From: CAZDDI01 sp964504195
GTDB taxonomy: Bacteria; Chloroflexota; Anaerolineae; B4-G1; SLSP01
Length of the DNA stretch: 41,144 nt
Direction: 5' to 3'
Assembly: GCA_964504195.1 (NCBI GenBank)
Contig: CAZDDI010000038.1
Coordinates: forward strand, 1 to 41,144
Below the pieces are notes generated by a model. That model worked only from the letters and a program-made list of their open reading frames with translations, ran no database searches and was not told the DNA's origin. Made by a program: the position numbers and the translations under genes. Every line of letters begins with the position of its first letter. The stretch's first letter is position 1. Shown here piece after piece: positions 7,566 through 14,976 of this stretch.

Positions 7566-8186
7566 TCATGCTTTACGTTTTACCCAGTCCGTCTGTCGCC
7601 AGAAATGATAATCCGCAACCGTATCCAGATCAATCAAAGTAGGCAAATAAACTGGCGCGAGGCTCTGCGCGTATGCCAGCGATTCGGTCTGGGCCAGCAC
7701 GTCGCTGGTGCTCCAGGCGATGCCGTCGAAGAGTGCCGCGCCGGGCGCGCGTTGCCCGATGAGGTAGTAGCCGCCATCCGCCGCCGGGCCGAGCACGAGC
7801 GGGGCGGTTTCGAGCAGGGTGAAAGTTTGCCGTACCAGGGCCGCATCCAGACCGGGGATGTCGCTGCCGGTGAGCACCGCAGTCTCTGCACCCGCAGCGA
7901 ACGCTTGCACAAACGAGGCCGCCATGCGCTGCCCCAGATCGCCCTGGATTTGGGGGACGATGCGCCACTCCGGGAATGCTTCCGCGAAGAAAGGGGCGTC
8001 TTCCGGCGCGGCGACGGCGACGGTGACGGCGACATCGTCCCACCCGGCGCGCAACACGTCATGCAGGTAGCCGTAGAGCAGCCGCGCATAGACTCCGGCG
8101 GCCTGCTCCGCGCCGATAGCCTGCCCCAGCCGCGTCTTAGCATGTCCTGGCAATGGGCGTTTGGCGTAGATAATGAGGGTGTTCAT
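7566..8186 (-). CDS. TIGR04282-type glycosyltransferase (DUF2064)
   Basis: The 206-aa cytoplasmic protein has the DUF2064/TIGR04282 nucleotide-sugar transferase fold. It opens with 'TLIIYAKRPLPGHAKTRLG', where K-T-R-L is the signature, and contains 'GDLGQRM', 'VLTGSDIPGLD' (the metal-binding region) and 'LGPAADGGYYLIG'. The family name refers to arsenosugar biosynthesis, but many members lie in loci without arsenic genes, as here. Start 8186 is chosen because the fold begins there. It has no clear ribosome site: a TACGTATTACGCAGTACGC repeat fills its leader. Its partner TIGR04283 gene lies 40 nt upstream, which supports co-function. Confidence 0.88.
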   Translation of the reverse strand: MNTLIIYAKRPLPGHAKTRLGQAIGAEQAAGVYARLLYGYLHDVLRAGWDDVAVTVAVAAPEDAPFFAEAFPEWRIVPQIQGDLGQRMAASFVQAFAAGAETAVLTGSDIPGLDAALVRQTFTLLETAPLVLGPAADGGYYLIGQRAPGAALFDGIAWSTSDVLAQTESLAYAQSLAPVYLPTLIDLDTVADYHFWRQTDWVKRKA

Positions 8187-8240
8187 AAGTAATGCGTACT
8201 GCGTAATACGTAAGGAGATTTTATGGTTACGTATTACTCT
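8184..8240. repeat. TACGCAGTACGCATTAC-type repeat in the glycosyltransferase leader
   Basis: The minus strand reads TACGTATTACGCAGTACGCA, preceded by a second TACGTAA unit. It fills the space between the two glycosyltransferase genes and shares words with 1923-1966 and 9050-9078. Confidence 0.6.
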
Positions 8241-8925
8241 CCCGACTGGAACGATATACGGCGGCAATCTGCTCTGCGGTAGCCCCCAGATACAGGTAGC
8301 GGAACACGTTCCAGACGTTACGCAACGACTGGCGCAGGATGCCACGCTCCACAAATCGCCGACTGGATGTAATCACGCGCAAGTGGGATGGCGGGCGGAC
8401 GAGTCGCCCGGCGCGGTGTAAAGCGCGGGACATTTCGACGTCCTCCATCAAGGGGATTTCCCGGAAGCCGCCCACGCGCTCGAAGGTGGCGCGAGACATG
8501 AACTGCACCTGATCTCCCATCATGCCACGCCAGTTGGCCGAGAAAACGACGCGATTGCGCGGATGCAGAGCACCAAACGCCGGGAGGATGAGGGTCTGGA
8601 ACGTGCCCCCACTCACCGCAGGATCGCTAAGCGCAGCGATGACAGCCTCGCGCCAACCGGCAGGCAACAGCGAGTCGGCATGGCAGAAGACGAAGAGATC
8701 CCCTTGCGCTGCCGCCGCGCCGCGATTGAGTTGCACAGCCCGTCCGCGCGGCGAGCGTAGCAGCGTTACGTCCGGCGACACAAGGTCAGGCGTGCCATCC
8801 GTGCTGCCGCCGTCCACGACGATGATCTCCAGCTCAGCGGGTGCATAGTCTCGCCGCGCCGCAACGATGCAGGCCGCGATGTTTTCGGCTTCATTGAGAG
8901 CAGGGATGATGACAGAAACGAGCAT
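8227..8925 (-). CDS. TIGR04283-type family 2 glycosyltransferase
   Basis: The 232-aa GT2 enzyme begins 'MLVSVIIPALNEAENI', the classic nucleotide-binding opening. It has 'EIIVVDGGSTDGTPDL' with a DG pair, 'SPRGRAVQLNRGAAAAQGDLFVFCHADS' (metal-binding HAD) and 'GFREIPLMEDVEMSRAL' (the acidic ED acceptor-side motif). The start at 8925 has AGGAG 6 nt upstream. A slightly longer frame to 8976 lacks such a site. It pairs with the TIGR04282 gene downstream. What sugar or acceptor is used cannot be told from sequence. Confidence 0.88.
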   Translation of the reverse strand: MLVSVIIPALNEAENIAACIVAARRDYAPAELEIIVVDGGSTDGTPDLVSPDVTLLRSPRGRAVQLNRGAAAAQGDLFVFCHADSLLPAGWREAVIAALSDPAVSGGTFQTLILPAFGALHPRNRVVFSANWRGMMGDQVQFMSRATFERVGGFREIPLMEDVEMSRALHRAGRLVRPPSHLRVITSSRRFVERGILRQSLRNVWNVFRYLYLGATAEQIAAVYRSSRESNT

Positions 8926-8984
8926 GGGGGACTCCTGGATTGAATCATGCGTAGTGTTTGAATACGCTTTGCGCACTACATTTT

Positions 8985-9030
8985 GTAGTACGGGATTTAT
9001 CCTGTACTACTACGCAGGATGAATCCTGCG
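8985..9030. repeat. Two adjacent short hairpins upstream of the glycosyltransferase pair
   Basis: GTAGTACGGGAT (8985-8996) pairs with ATCCTGTACTAC (8999-9010) with one wobble. Next to it CGCAGGAT pairs with ATCCTGCG (9013-9030). No U-run follows on either strand, so these look like repeats more than terminators. Confidence 0.6.
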
Positions 9031-9049
9031 CCACAGGGCATAATTCTTT

Positions 9050-9078
9050 ACGCAGTATGCATTACGAACTACGCATAT
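9050..9078. repeat. TACGCAGTATGCATTACG-type repeat
   Basis: The stretch TTTACGCAGTATGCATTACG overlaps the 3' end of the phosphotransferase gene. It uses the same words as the repeats at 1923-1966 and 8184-8240. Confidence 0.5.
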
Positions 9079-10069
9079 AGTCATCGAACATCCCGCGTAA
9101 AAACGTCAAATCCAGATAGGCTGTAATCTTCTGGAACGTGTCCTCATTGCGAACGGCGTGGTCGCCGGTCTGGTATGTCACCCAGGCCATCGCCGACCAG
9201 GAGATGCCGCGCAGGTAGTTGAAGGGATCACGCAGTCGCACGCGCTCGTCGAGCGTGTCGCGCAAATGGGGATCGGGAATGGCAGCCTTATAGGTCTCCA
9301 GAAAGCGGCGTTTGTCGTCTGCATTCATGCGATAATCGCTCTTCCAGAGGGTCGTCATTGGCGCGCAGAAGTGCGAGAGGTCTTGCGAGGGGTCGCCATA
9401 GAGCGGCTTCTCCCAATCCACCAGATGCAGCGTGTCGCGCTCACGGTTGGCGATGAAGTTGCCGGAGTTGACCTCGGTGTTGATGATGCAGGGGCAGGGA
9501 TCGGCGGCGAAATAGCGCTCGGCGTGGCGGGACTCGGCGGCCCAGGCGAGCACGTCGGCGAGGTAGGCGCTCAGAGCCGGGGCTGCCAGTGACGAGTCCA
9601 GATACACCGGCAGCAGGCGCGCACACTCGTCGTAGGTCATGGAGAGCGGGCGCGTTTCGCAGATGAGCGGGTTATCCTCAGCGGGGACAGGTGTGGTGTG
9701 GACGCGGGCGAAGAGCCGGGCGGCGGATTCCAGATCGCGGCGGTAATCGAGCGCGCCGCCGGGCAGATACTCCATCCCTAGCACGCCGTAGGGGAGATGG
9801 ATGCGGCTATCATCCACAAAATGCGGGCGCGGGGTGACGCCGGACTCGGCCAGCAGGCACAGCGCGCGGTACTCGTAGGCAATCTGATCATCACGCTGGA
9901 TTTGCGTGCCCAGATTCACACGAAGCACCCATGCCGCGCCGTTTTGCCGCACCAGGTAGTTGAGATTGTACTCCCCCTGCGCCAGCGGTGCGATAGTGAA
10001 AGATTCTCCCTGACAGCGGGTGTGCTGGAGATAAGTTTCGACAGCGGGGAGCAAGGTCTGCAAATCCAT
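9062..10069 (-). CDS. Phosphotransferase with protein-kinase-like (APH/choline kinase) fold
   Basis: The 335-aa protein has the aminoglycoside/choline kinase fold. The N-lobe contains 'GEYNLNYLV', a glycine-poor nucleotide loop, and the lysine-equivalent region 'WVLRVNLGT'. The hinge is near 'VLGMEYLPGGAL' (96-106). The metal-binding aspartate is D218 in 'LVDWEKPLYGDPSQDL'. The catalytic loop is odd: instead of HxDxxxxN it reads N197-T-E199-V-N-S-G-N204, so Glu replaces the catalytic Asp and Asn replaces His. I recall relatives with the same NTEVNSGN loop, so it is probably a subgroup trait. Substrate is unknown; small amines, sugars or choline-like alcohols are typical. It stands alone, 66 nt after the cNMP-binding gene. 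Confidence 0.83.
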   Translation of the reverse strand: MDLQTLLPAVETYLQHTRCQGESFTIAPLAQGEYNLNYLVRQNGAAWVLRVNLGTQIQRDDQIAYEYRALCLLAESGVTPRPHFVDDSRIHLPYGVLGMEYLPGGALDYRRDLESAARLFARVHTTPVPAEDNPLICETRPLSMTYDECARLLPVYLDSSLAAPALSAYLADVLAWAAESRHAERYFAADPCPCIINTEVNSGNFIANRERDTLHLVDWEKPLYGDPSQDLSHFCAPMTTLWKSDYRMNADDKRRFLETYKAAIPDPHLRDTLDERVRLRDPFNYLRGISWSAMAWVTYQTGDHAVRNEDTFQKITAYLDLTFLRGMFDDYMRSS

Positions 10070-10090
10070 TCAATGCCACCTGTTCTGAAA

Positions 10091-10142
10091 CGTGATGCGT
10101 GACCAGAAAATCTTCACGTTTCACGCCTCACGTTTCACGCCT
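10091..10142. repeat. CACGTTTCACGCCTCA repeat, tandem pair
   Basis: Two copies of CACGTTTCACGCCTCA lie in tandem and run into the last codons of the cNMP-binding gene. The same word forms the arms of the long hairpin at 35612-35665. Confidence 0.65.
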
Positions 10143-10863
10143 CAGCCTCATCTTCCGCTGCGTTCTGCTCCCGCAGGTCTTTGGCGCGGGTGCGCAACGT
10201 CTGGAAGTAATCGGTCTCGGTGATCTCGCTGACCTGGCGCTCCCGTTTCTCGTGATCAATCTTGACTTGCAACCGGTAGATTTCGCGTTGCAGTTCTTGC
10301 TCGCGTTTCTGCACCTGCGCGGCCATCTGCGCGAAATCCGCTGCTAACTCTTCCATGGTTGCATCCTTGTAGCCGGCCTCTGGCTTAAATTCGCGCTCGT
10401 ATTTGCCCTCAGCCACGCGCTTCACCCAATCCTGCACTTCGCCGAGGAAGTCGGTGGTGTAGCGGATGCGCTCGTTGAGGCCGGCCATCACTTGCAGGGC
10501 GATGTCGGGATAGTCGCGCAGCAGGCGGCGGAAGTCCTCGCCGTTCAACACCCGCATCTGGCTATCTGTGAGGGCGCGCGCGCTCAGCGAGCGGGGCTTG
10601 TGGTCAATCAGTGCCATCTCGCCGAAAATTTGCCCGGCCTGGAAGACGCGGATAGGGCTTTCCGAGCCGGGATTGGCGGGATCGGGCGCGAAGATGGCGA
10701 CCTGGCCGCTTTCGACGAGATACAGCTCGTCGCCGGGATCGCCCTGGTTGAACAGAATCGCGCTGGCGGCCAATGTCTGGGGTTGCAGCGCATTGGCGAC
10801 TTCGGTGAGTGCTTCAGCCGCGAGATGGCTGAATAGGGGAACGGTATTCAATTGTGTGGCCAT
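10135..10863 (-). CDS. Cyclic-nucleotide-binding domain protein without a DNA-binding domain
   Basis: The 242-aa cytoplasmic protein has an N-terminal Crp-like cNMP-binding domain (about 8-125). 'LFNQGDPGDELYLVESGQV' gives the usual strand-turn pattern. The phosphate-binding cassette reads G81-E82-M-A-L ... P90-R91-S92, so the residues that hold the cyclic phosphate and ribose are kept. There is no helix-turn-helix. Instead the C-terminal half (about 130-235) is highly charged and helical, probably coiled coil ('VQKREQELQREIYRLQVKIDHEKRERQV'). It should therefore act by protein contact rather than as a transcription factor. It follows the cyclase gene directly in the same direction, so the two look like a maker/sensor pair. 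AGGAGG stands 5 nt before the start. Confidence 0.9.
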   Translation of the reverse strand: MATQLNTVPLFSHLAAEALTEVANALQPQTLAASAILFNQGDPGDELYLVESGQVAIFAPDPANPGSESPIRVFQAGQIFGEMALIDHKPRSLSARALTDSQMRVLNGEDFRRLLRDYPDIALQVMAGLNERIRYTTDFLGEVQDWVKRVAEGKYEREFKPEAGYKDATMEELAADFAQMAAQVQKREQELQREIYRLQVKIDHEKRERQVSEITETDYFQTLRTRAKDLREQNAAEDEAEA

Positions 10864-10872
10864 GGTGCCTCC

Positions 10873-10925
10873 TGAGCGAAAAAGCGAATCAGCGAGTCAG
10901 CGAATGGCGAATGGCGAATGGCGAA
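10873..10925. repeat. GCGAATGGCGAAT-type intergenic repeat, copy 2
   Basis: GCGAATG and GCGAATC units are repeated in tandem, as at 1857-1913. It is followed by TATCTGAC units at 10962-10985. Together these fill the gap between the cyclase and cNMP-binding genes. Confidence 0.7.
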
Positions 10926-10984
10926 TTTTACACTGAGTGCAACTGTTTACGGACTAGAGACTATCTGACTATCTGACTATCTGA

Positions 10985-13900
10985 CTACGGACTCAGAACT
11001 AGGTTTTTGAATAGCAACAACACCTTCCCCGCGTCGTCGTAGGGTTGCCAGCGCCAGGGCGGCCAGGGGCCGGGAGCGTTGCGTTGCAGGGCGGCCTCGA
11101 TAAGGTCGCGTTCGGCGCGGGCAGCGTCCCCTATATTATGCACCCAAACGCGCGCTTCTTCAAGTCGCTGGAGCGCGATCTGACTGTCGCCTGCGCGGGT
11201 GTGGGCTTCGGCCTGGCGATAGGCCGCCAATGCCAGCCCCCAGGCGTCCTGCTCCGGCTCGCAGAGGGCGGCGGCTTGCGCGTAGTGTTCCTGCGCGGAT
11301 GGGATGTCGCCCGCTGCTAGCTGCACATCTCCCCAGCGGCACGCGGCGAGCGCGGCGTTGCCGGGCAGGTCGAGCGCGCGGTACGCTTGCAGCGCGGCCT
11401 CCCACGCCCCGGTCAGCTCGTGCAGCAGCGCGGCGATGGCCGGGGGCGGCTCAGCGATAGCGCGAGCTTCTGCGAGGACTTGCGCGGCGTCTGGTGCGCC
11501 CGCACGCCCGATGAGCCAGGCCAGCATCGCCAGCGCGGGCAGTGGATCGGCGTCTTGCGCGGCGGCGCGGGCGTGAGCGAGCGCGGCATCCGGCTCGCCG
11601 CTGGGGGCCAGGGCGAGCGCCAACCGCAGGCGCAAGTCCAGCGGGATGGCCTCTGCCGGATGCAGGGCGCGCGCTTGTTGGTAGAGAACGGCGGCCTCGG
11701 CAAAGTCTTGGATGAGTAGGGCGATGTCGCCTTGAGCAACGTGCAGGCTGGCGCGAAGTTGCGCCAGCGCGGAGGTGTGGGCCTCTGGCGGTATCGGGTC
11801 GAGCAAAGCCAAAGCGCGGGTGTAAAGCTCCCGCGCCTGCGGGTAGGCGTAGCGGCGGGTGGCCGCGCGCCCGGCGAGCAGCAGGTAGCGCGCGGCGGGG
11901 AGGGGCTGCTGCGCCTGAGTGTAGTGGTAGGCCAGCAGCTCGGCGATGGGGTCGAGCGCGGCGGCGTGGTGGCTCTCCAAATGCGCGGCGATGCGGCTGT
12001 GCAGGTGGCGGCGCTGCTCGAAGGCCAGGCTGCCGTAGGTGATTTCGCGCACCAGCGTTTGGACGAAGGCGTAGTGGGCGGCGGCGTCTTCGCTGAGCGG
12101 CAGCAACAGACCGGCCTCTACCAGAGCGTCGAGCGTGGCGCGGAAGGCGGCATCGAGCGGGGTGGCATCCTCCAACACCGGCGCGAGATCCGTGGCGGCA
12201 AAGTCTTCGCCCACAACGGATGCGCCGCGAATGGCGCGCTGCGCGGGATGGAGCAGCCGATCAATGCGGCTGATGACGAGCTCTTGCAGGGTGAGCGATG
12301 TGCCGAGCGCGCCTGTGAGCGCGGCAGGGCTGCGGTCGGGCTGCTGCGCCAGCCAGTGGGCGAGCTCTTCGATGTAGAGCGGGTTGCCGCCGGTGTGCGC
12401 GTGGAGCTGCGCGCCGAACGCGGCGGGCAGGGCGGCTTCGCCCAGCAAATGGGCGACCAGCGCGGCGCTGCCTTCAGGGCTGAGCGGTTCCAGCGCGATG
12501 CTTGCGCCGCAGAGGGCGGTGCTGAGCGGCGGGCGCAGGGCGCGCGCGATGAGGAAGGGCTGCGGGCGGGGCCGGTCGCACAGCCACGCGAGCAGCTCCT
12601 GCGAGGGCGTATCCATCCATTGGGCGTTCTCGAAGAGCAGGAGCAGCGGCGACTGGGAGGCGAGGGCGTTGAGCAAGGCTTCCACGCCGGCAAAGAGGCG
12701 CTCGCGCTCCCGCGCCGCGATACGCCCGCTGAGCGATTGCCAGCCGGAGGTCGCCGCGATTGGCTGCCGTTCCTGCACGACTTGCCAGAGGCCAGGGCGT
12801 TGGGACGGCGGGATGGTGGGCTGGGCGATTTTTTGTCCCAGCTGCGCAAAAATCCCCGCGCGTGCGGGCACGGTCTGGCGGGACGGGCTGGGGGGCGCAG
12901 CGGATGTTGCCAGTTCGGGCCAGCCCAGCAGGCGGGCCAGCGGTTCCAGGTGGATGGGGGCCAGTGCGGCTCCGGTCAACAAACGCTGCAACTGTGGTTG
13001 CGCGAATTCGGGCGGGTCGCCGGGGGCGCTGTCTGCAAGCGCATGGAGGAGCGCGATCCACGCGGCATAGGGGGCGGCGGCGGTGTAGGCGGTACATTCG
13101 GCCAGGTAGACGCGCGCGCCGCGCTCTTGGGCGTGAGCGGCGAGCGCGTCGAGCAGCTGGCTCTTGCCGCTGCCCGCCGGGCCGGTGATGGTGAGGAGTC
13201 GCTGGCGACGGGAAAGGGCCTGCTGGAGCGCGGCTTTGGCCTGGAGCAGCGCCTCTTCGCGCTCTATCAGTTCCACGCGGGCGGCCAGGCGGCGGGCGAG
13301 CCGTCCGGCGCGCAAGCCATCGAGCTGGTGAAGGGGGATGGGCTGTTGCTTGCCTTTGACCATAATCGCGGGGAGCGCGGTGAAGGCGAAGGCGTCGCGC
13401 GCGGCGGCGTGGAGCGGCGCGGAGGCGAGGGTCTGGCCGGGTTGGGCCGCGCTCATCAGCCGCGCCGCCAGGTTGACCTCGTCACCCATTACCGTGTACT
13501 CGTGGCGGGTGGGCGAGCCGGCCTCAACGGTGAAGACGCGCCCGTAGGTCACGCCGAAGCGGTGGCGGATGGGCGGCTCGCTGAGGCTGAGCCGTCGCTG
13601 CCAGCGCGTGTTGAGCGCGGCGAGCGCGCGATGCAGGGCCAGCGCGGTGTGCAGCGCGCGGTGGGGATCGTCCTCGTGCGCGACGGGTGCGCCAAAGAGG
13701 ATGAGCAGCTTGCTGCCGTTGGAGTAGGGGTCAATGCGGCTGAGGATGCCACCGTACTGGGCGATGGCTTCGTGCAGGGCGATGAGGTACTCGCGCCACA
13801 TTTGGGCGATCTCTGCGACGCTGTCGGGCGTGAGCAGGGCCTCGAAGCCGGTCACATTGCCAAAGAGGATGGCGGCGGGGCGGAACTCGCTGGGCAGGCG

Positions 13901-14857
13901 GCGTTGTTTGCCGCCGGTGCTGAGCTGCGCGACGAGCGGCGCGGGCAGGTAGGGGCTGAGCGTATCGAGCTGGGCGACGAGCGTGACGATTTCGGCCTGG
14001 ATAGCTTCGAGGCTGCTCTCCCAGAGTGCGGCGGAGCGGCGACGCCAGCCGGTTTCGGCCTTGATCTCGAAGTCGTCCAGTGCCTCGGTGGGCGGGTGGA
14101 CGAGATACAGCTCCGGCGTGAGGGCGGTCGTTGCGTCGGCAGCGGTCGTTGCGCGAGCAACGAGCGCGGCAACGGTGGCGGCATCGGCGACGATCTGCCC
14201 GGCCTGCGCCTGGCCTTCGGCGTGTAGCGTGCGGGCGACGGTTGCGCCCAGAATGATGTACTCCATGCGCGCCGCGTTGCCTATGCCGGCTTCCATGAAT
14301 TCGCCTGTGCTCAGGCCGATTTTCATGCGCAGGCGCATGGGGCCGGCGGCGGTCTCGAAGGCGGCGAAGCGCTCCATCGCGCGCATCATGCGGTGCGCGG
14401 CGCGGATGGCCCAGCCGGTCTGCGCCGCGTTGGCTTGGGCGGGGAAGTAAGCCAGCAGCGCATCGCCCGCGAACTTGAGCAGGCTGCCGCCGGAGCGCGC
14501 GAGGATATCGAGCATTTGCTCGAAGTAGTCATTGATGGCGGCGGTGAGGAGCTCCGCGCCATCGGGCTGGGCGGCGAGTTGTTCGGAGAGGGCGGTGAAG
14601 CCGCTCACGTCGCAGAAGAGCAGGCTGCCCGCGCGCCATGTGCTGTGGTTAGCGCCAGGGCGCGGCTCGCGCTTGAGGGGTTCGATGAGATGCTCTGGTA
14701 GGAACGCGCTCAGGCGGCCCTGCACCGCGCGCAAGTGGTGTAGGGCGTTGAGCAACAGCCCTGTGCTGGCAGGGTCGGCCTCCAGCTTGCTCCACAGGCT
14801 ATCGGGCAGGTAGCGCCGGAGCCGGGGCGGCAACGCGGGTGGGTCTTGAGTATTCAT
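10985..14857 (-). CDS. Soluble adenylyl cyclase-like protein: two cyclase domains, AAA ATPase, TPR-like tail
   Basis: The 1290-aa protein carries two class III cyclase domains. Domain 1 (about 75-250) has both metal aspartates (D83 in FCDVSGFT, D132 in KFAGDALL) but lacks the transition-state Asn/Arg (A208, H212). Domain 2 (about 325-510) has lost the metal aspartates (N334 in FGNVTGF, S382) but keeps N462 and R466 in VNLAAR. The halves are thus complementary, as in animal soluble adenylyl cyclase, and should build one active site. Next comes an AAA/NTPase domain with Walker A GPAGSGKS (559-566) and a Walker B-like LLLLFENAQW, then about 450 residues of helical TPR-like repeats. The product is probably cAMP: T455 in YTVMGD fits bacterial adenylyl cyclases. 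No ribosome site is seen before the ATG at 14857. The cNMP-binding gene follows and PrsW precedes. Confidence 0.92.
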   Translation of the reverse strand: MNTQDPPALPPRLRRYLPDSLWSKLEADPASTGLLLNALHHLRAVQGRLSAFLPEHLIEPLKREPRPGANHSTWRAGSLLFCDVSGFTALSEQLAAQPDGAELLTAAINDYFEQMLDILARSGGSLLKFAGDALLAYFPAQANAAQTGWAIRAAHRMMRAMERFAAFETAAGPMRLRMKIGLSTGEFMEAGIGNAARMEYIILGATVARTLHAEGQAQAGQIVADAATVAALVARATTAADATTALTPELYLVHPPTEALDDFEIKAETGWRRRSAALWESSLEAIQAEIVTLVAQLDTLSPYLPAPLVAQLSTGGKQRRLPSEFRPAAILFGNVTGFEALLTPDSVAEIAQMWREYLIALHEAIAQYGGILSRIDPYSNGSKLLILFGAPVAHEDDPHRALHTALALHRALAALNTRWQRRLSLSEPPIRHRFGVTYGRVFTVEAGSPTRHEYTVMGDEVNLAARLMSAAQPGQTLASAPLHAAARDAFAFTALPAIMVKGKQQPIPLHQLDGLRAGRLARRLAARVELIEREEALLQAKAALQQALSRRQRLLTITGPAGSGKSQLLDALAAHAQERGARVYLAECTAYTAAAPYAAWIALLHALADSAPGDPPEFAQPQLQRLLTGAALAPIHLEPLARLLGWPELATSAAPPSPSRQTVPARAGIFAQLGQKIAQPTIPPSQRPGLWQVVQERQPIAATSGWQSLSGRIAARERERLFAGVEALLNALASQSPLLLLFENAQWMDTPSQELLAWLCDRPRPQPFLIARALRPPLSTALCGASIALEPLSPEGSAALVAHLLGEAALPAAFGAQLHAHTGGNPLYIEELAHWLAQQPDRSPAALTGALGTSLTLQELVISRIDRLLHPAQRAIRGASVVGEDFAATDLAPVLEDATPLDAAFRATLDALVEAGLLLPLSEDAAAHYAFVQTLVREITYGSLAFEQRRHLHSRIAAHLESHHAAALDPIAELLAYHYTQAQQPLPAARYLLLAGRAATRRYAYPQARELYTRALALLDPIPPEAHTSALAQLRASLHVAQGDIALLIQDFAEAAVLYQQARALHPAEAIPLDLRLRLALALAPSGEPDAALAHARAAAQDADPLPALAMLAWLIGRAGAPDAAQVLAEARAIAEPPPAIAALLHELTGAWEAALQAYRALDLPGNAALAACRWGDVQLAAGDIPSAQEHYAQAAALCEPEQDAWGLALAAYRQAEAHTRAGDSQIALQRLEEARVWVHNIGDAARAERDLIEAALQRNAPGPWPPWRWQPYDDAGKVLLLFKNLVLSP

Positions 14858-14872
14858 GGTTGGTTTTAGTTT

Positions 14873-14974
14873 TTACCACAGAGTTTTCACCACAGAGACA
14901 CAGAGGACACGGAGATTTTTGATTTTGCGTACAAGAACAAAGAATTCTCTGTGCTCTCTGTGTCTCTGTGGTAC
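14873..14974. repeat. CCACAGAG inverted-repeat element, copy 2
   Basis: Left arms ACCACAGAG and CACCACAGAGACACAGAGG pair with CTCTCTGTGTCTCTGTGGT on the right. The element begins two bases beyond the PrsW stop and fills most of the gap before the cyclase gene. It belongs to the same family as 3013-3237 and 16272-16357. Confidence 0.8.
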
Positions 14975-14976
14975 AT

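Noticed and set aside
7566..8925. Arsenic resistance or arsenosugar operon
   Set aside because: Only the two transferases are present; no methyltransferase, radical SAM or arsenic pump gene is in the window.
10873..10990. Possible CRISPR or VNTR from GCGAATG and TATCTGAC words
   Set aside because: Units are very short and irregular, and no spacers are present.
11732..14227. Open frame of 831 codons antisense to the cyclase gene
   Set aside because: Its product is a Gly/Arg/Glu-rich low-complexity string without domains. It is the mirror of a GC-rich gene with good motifs.
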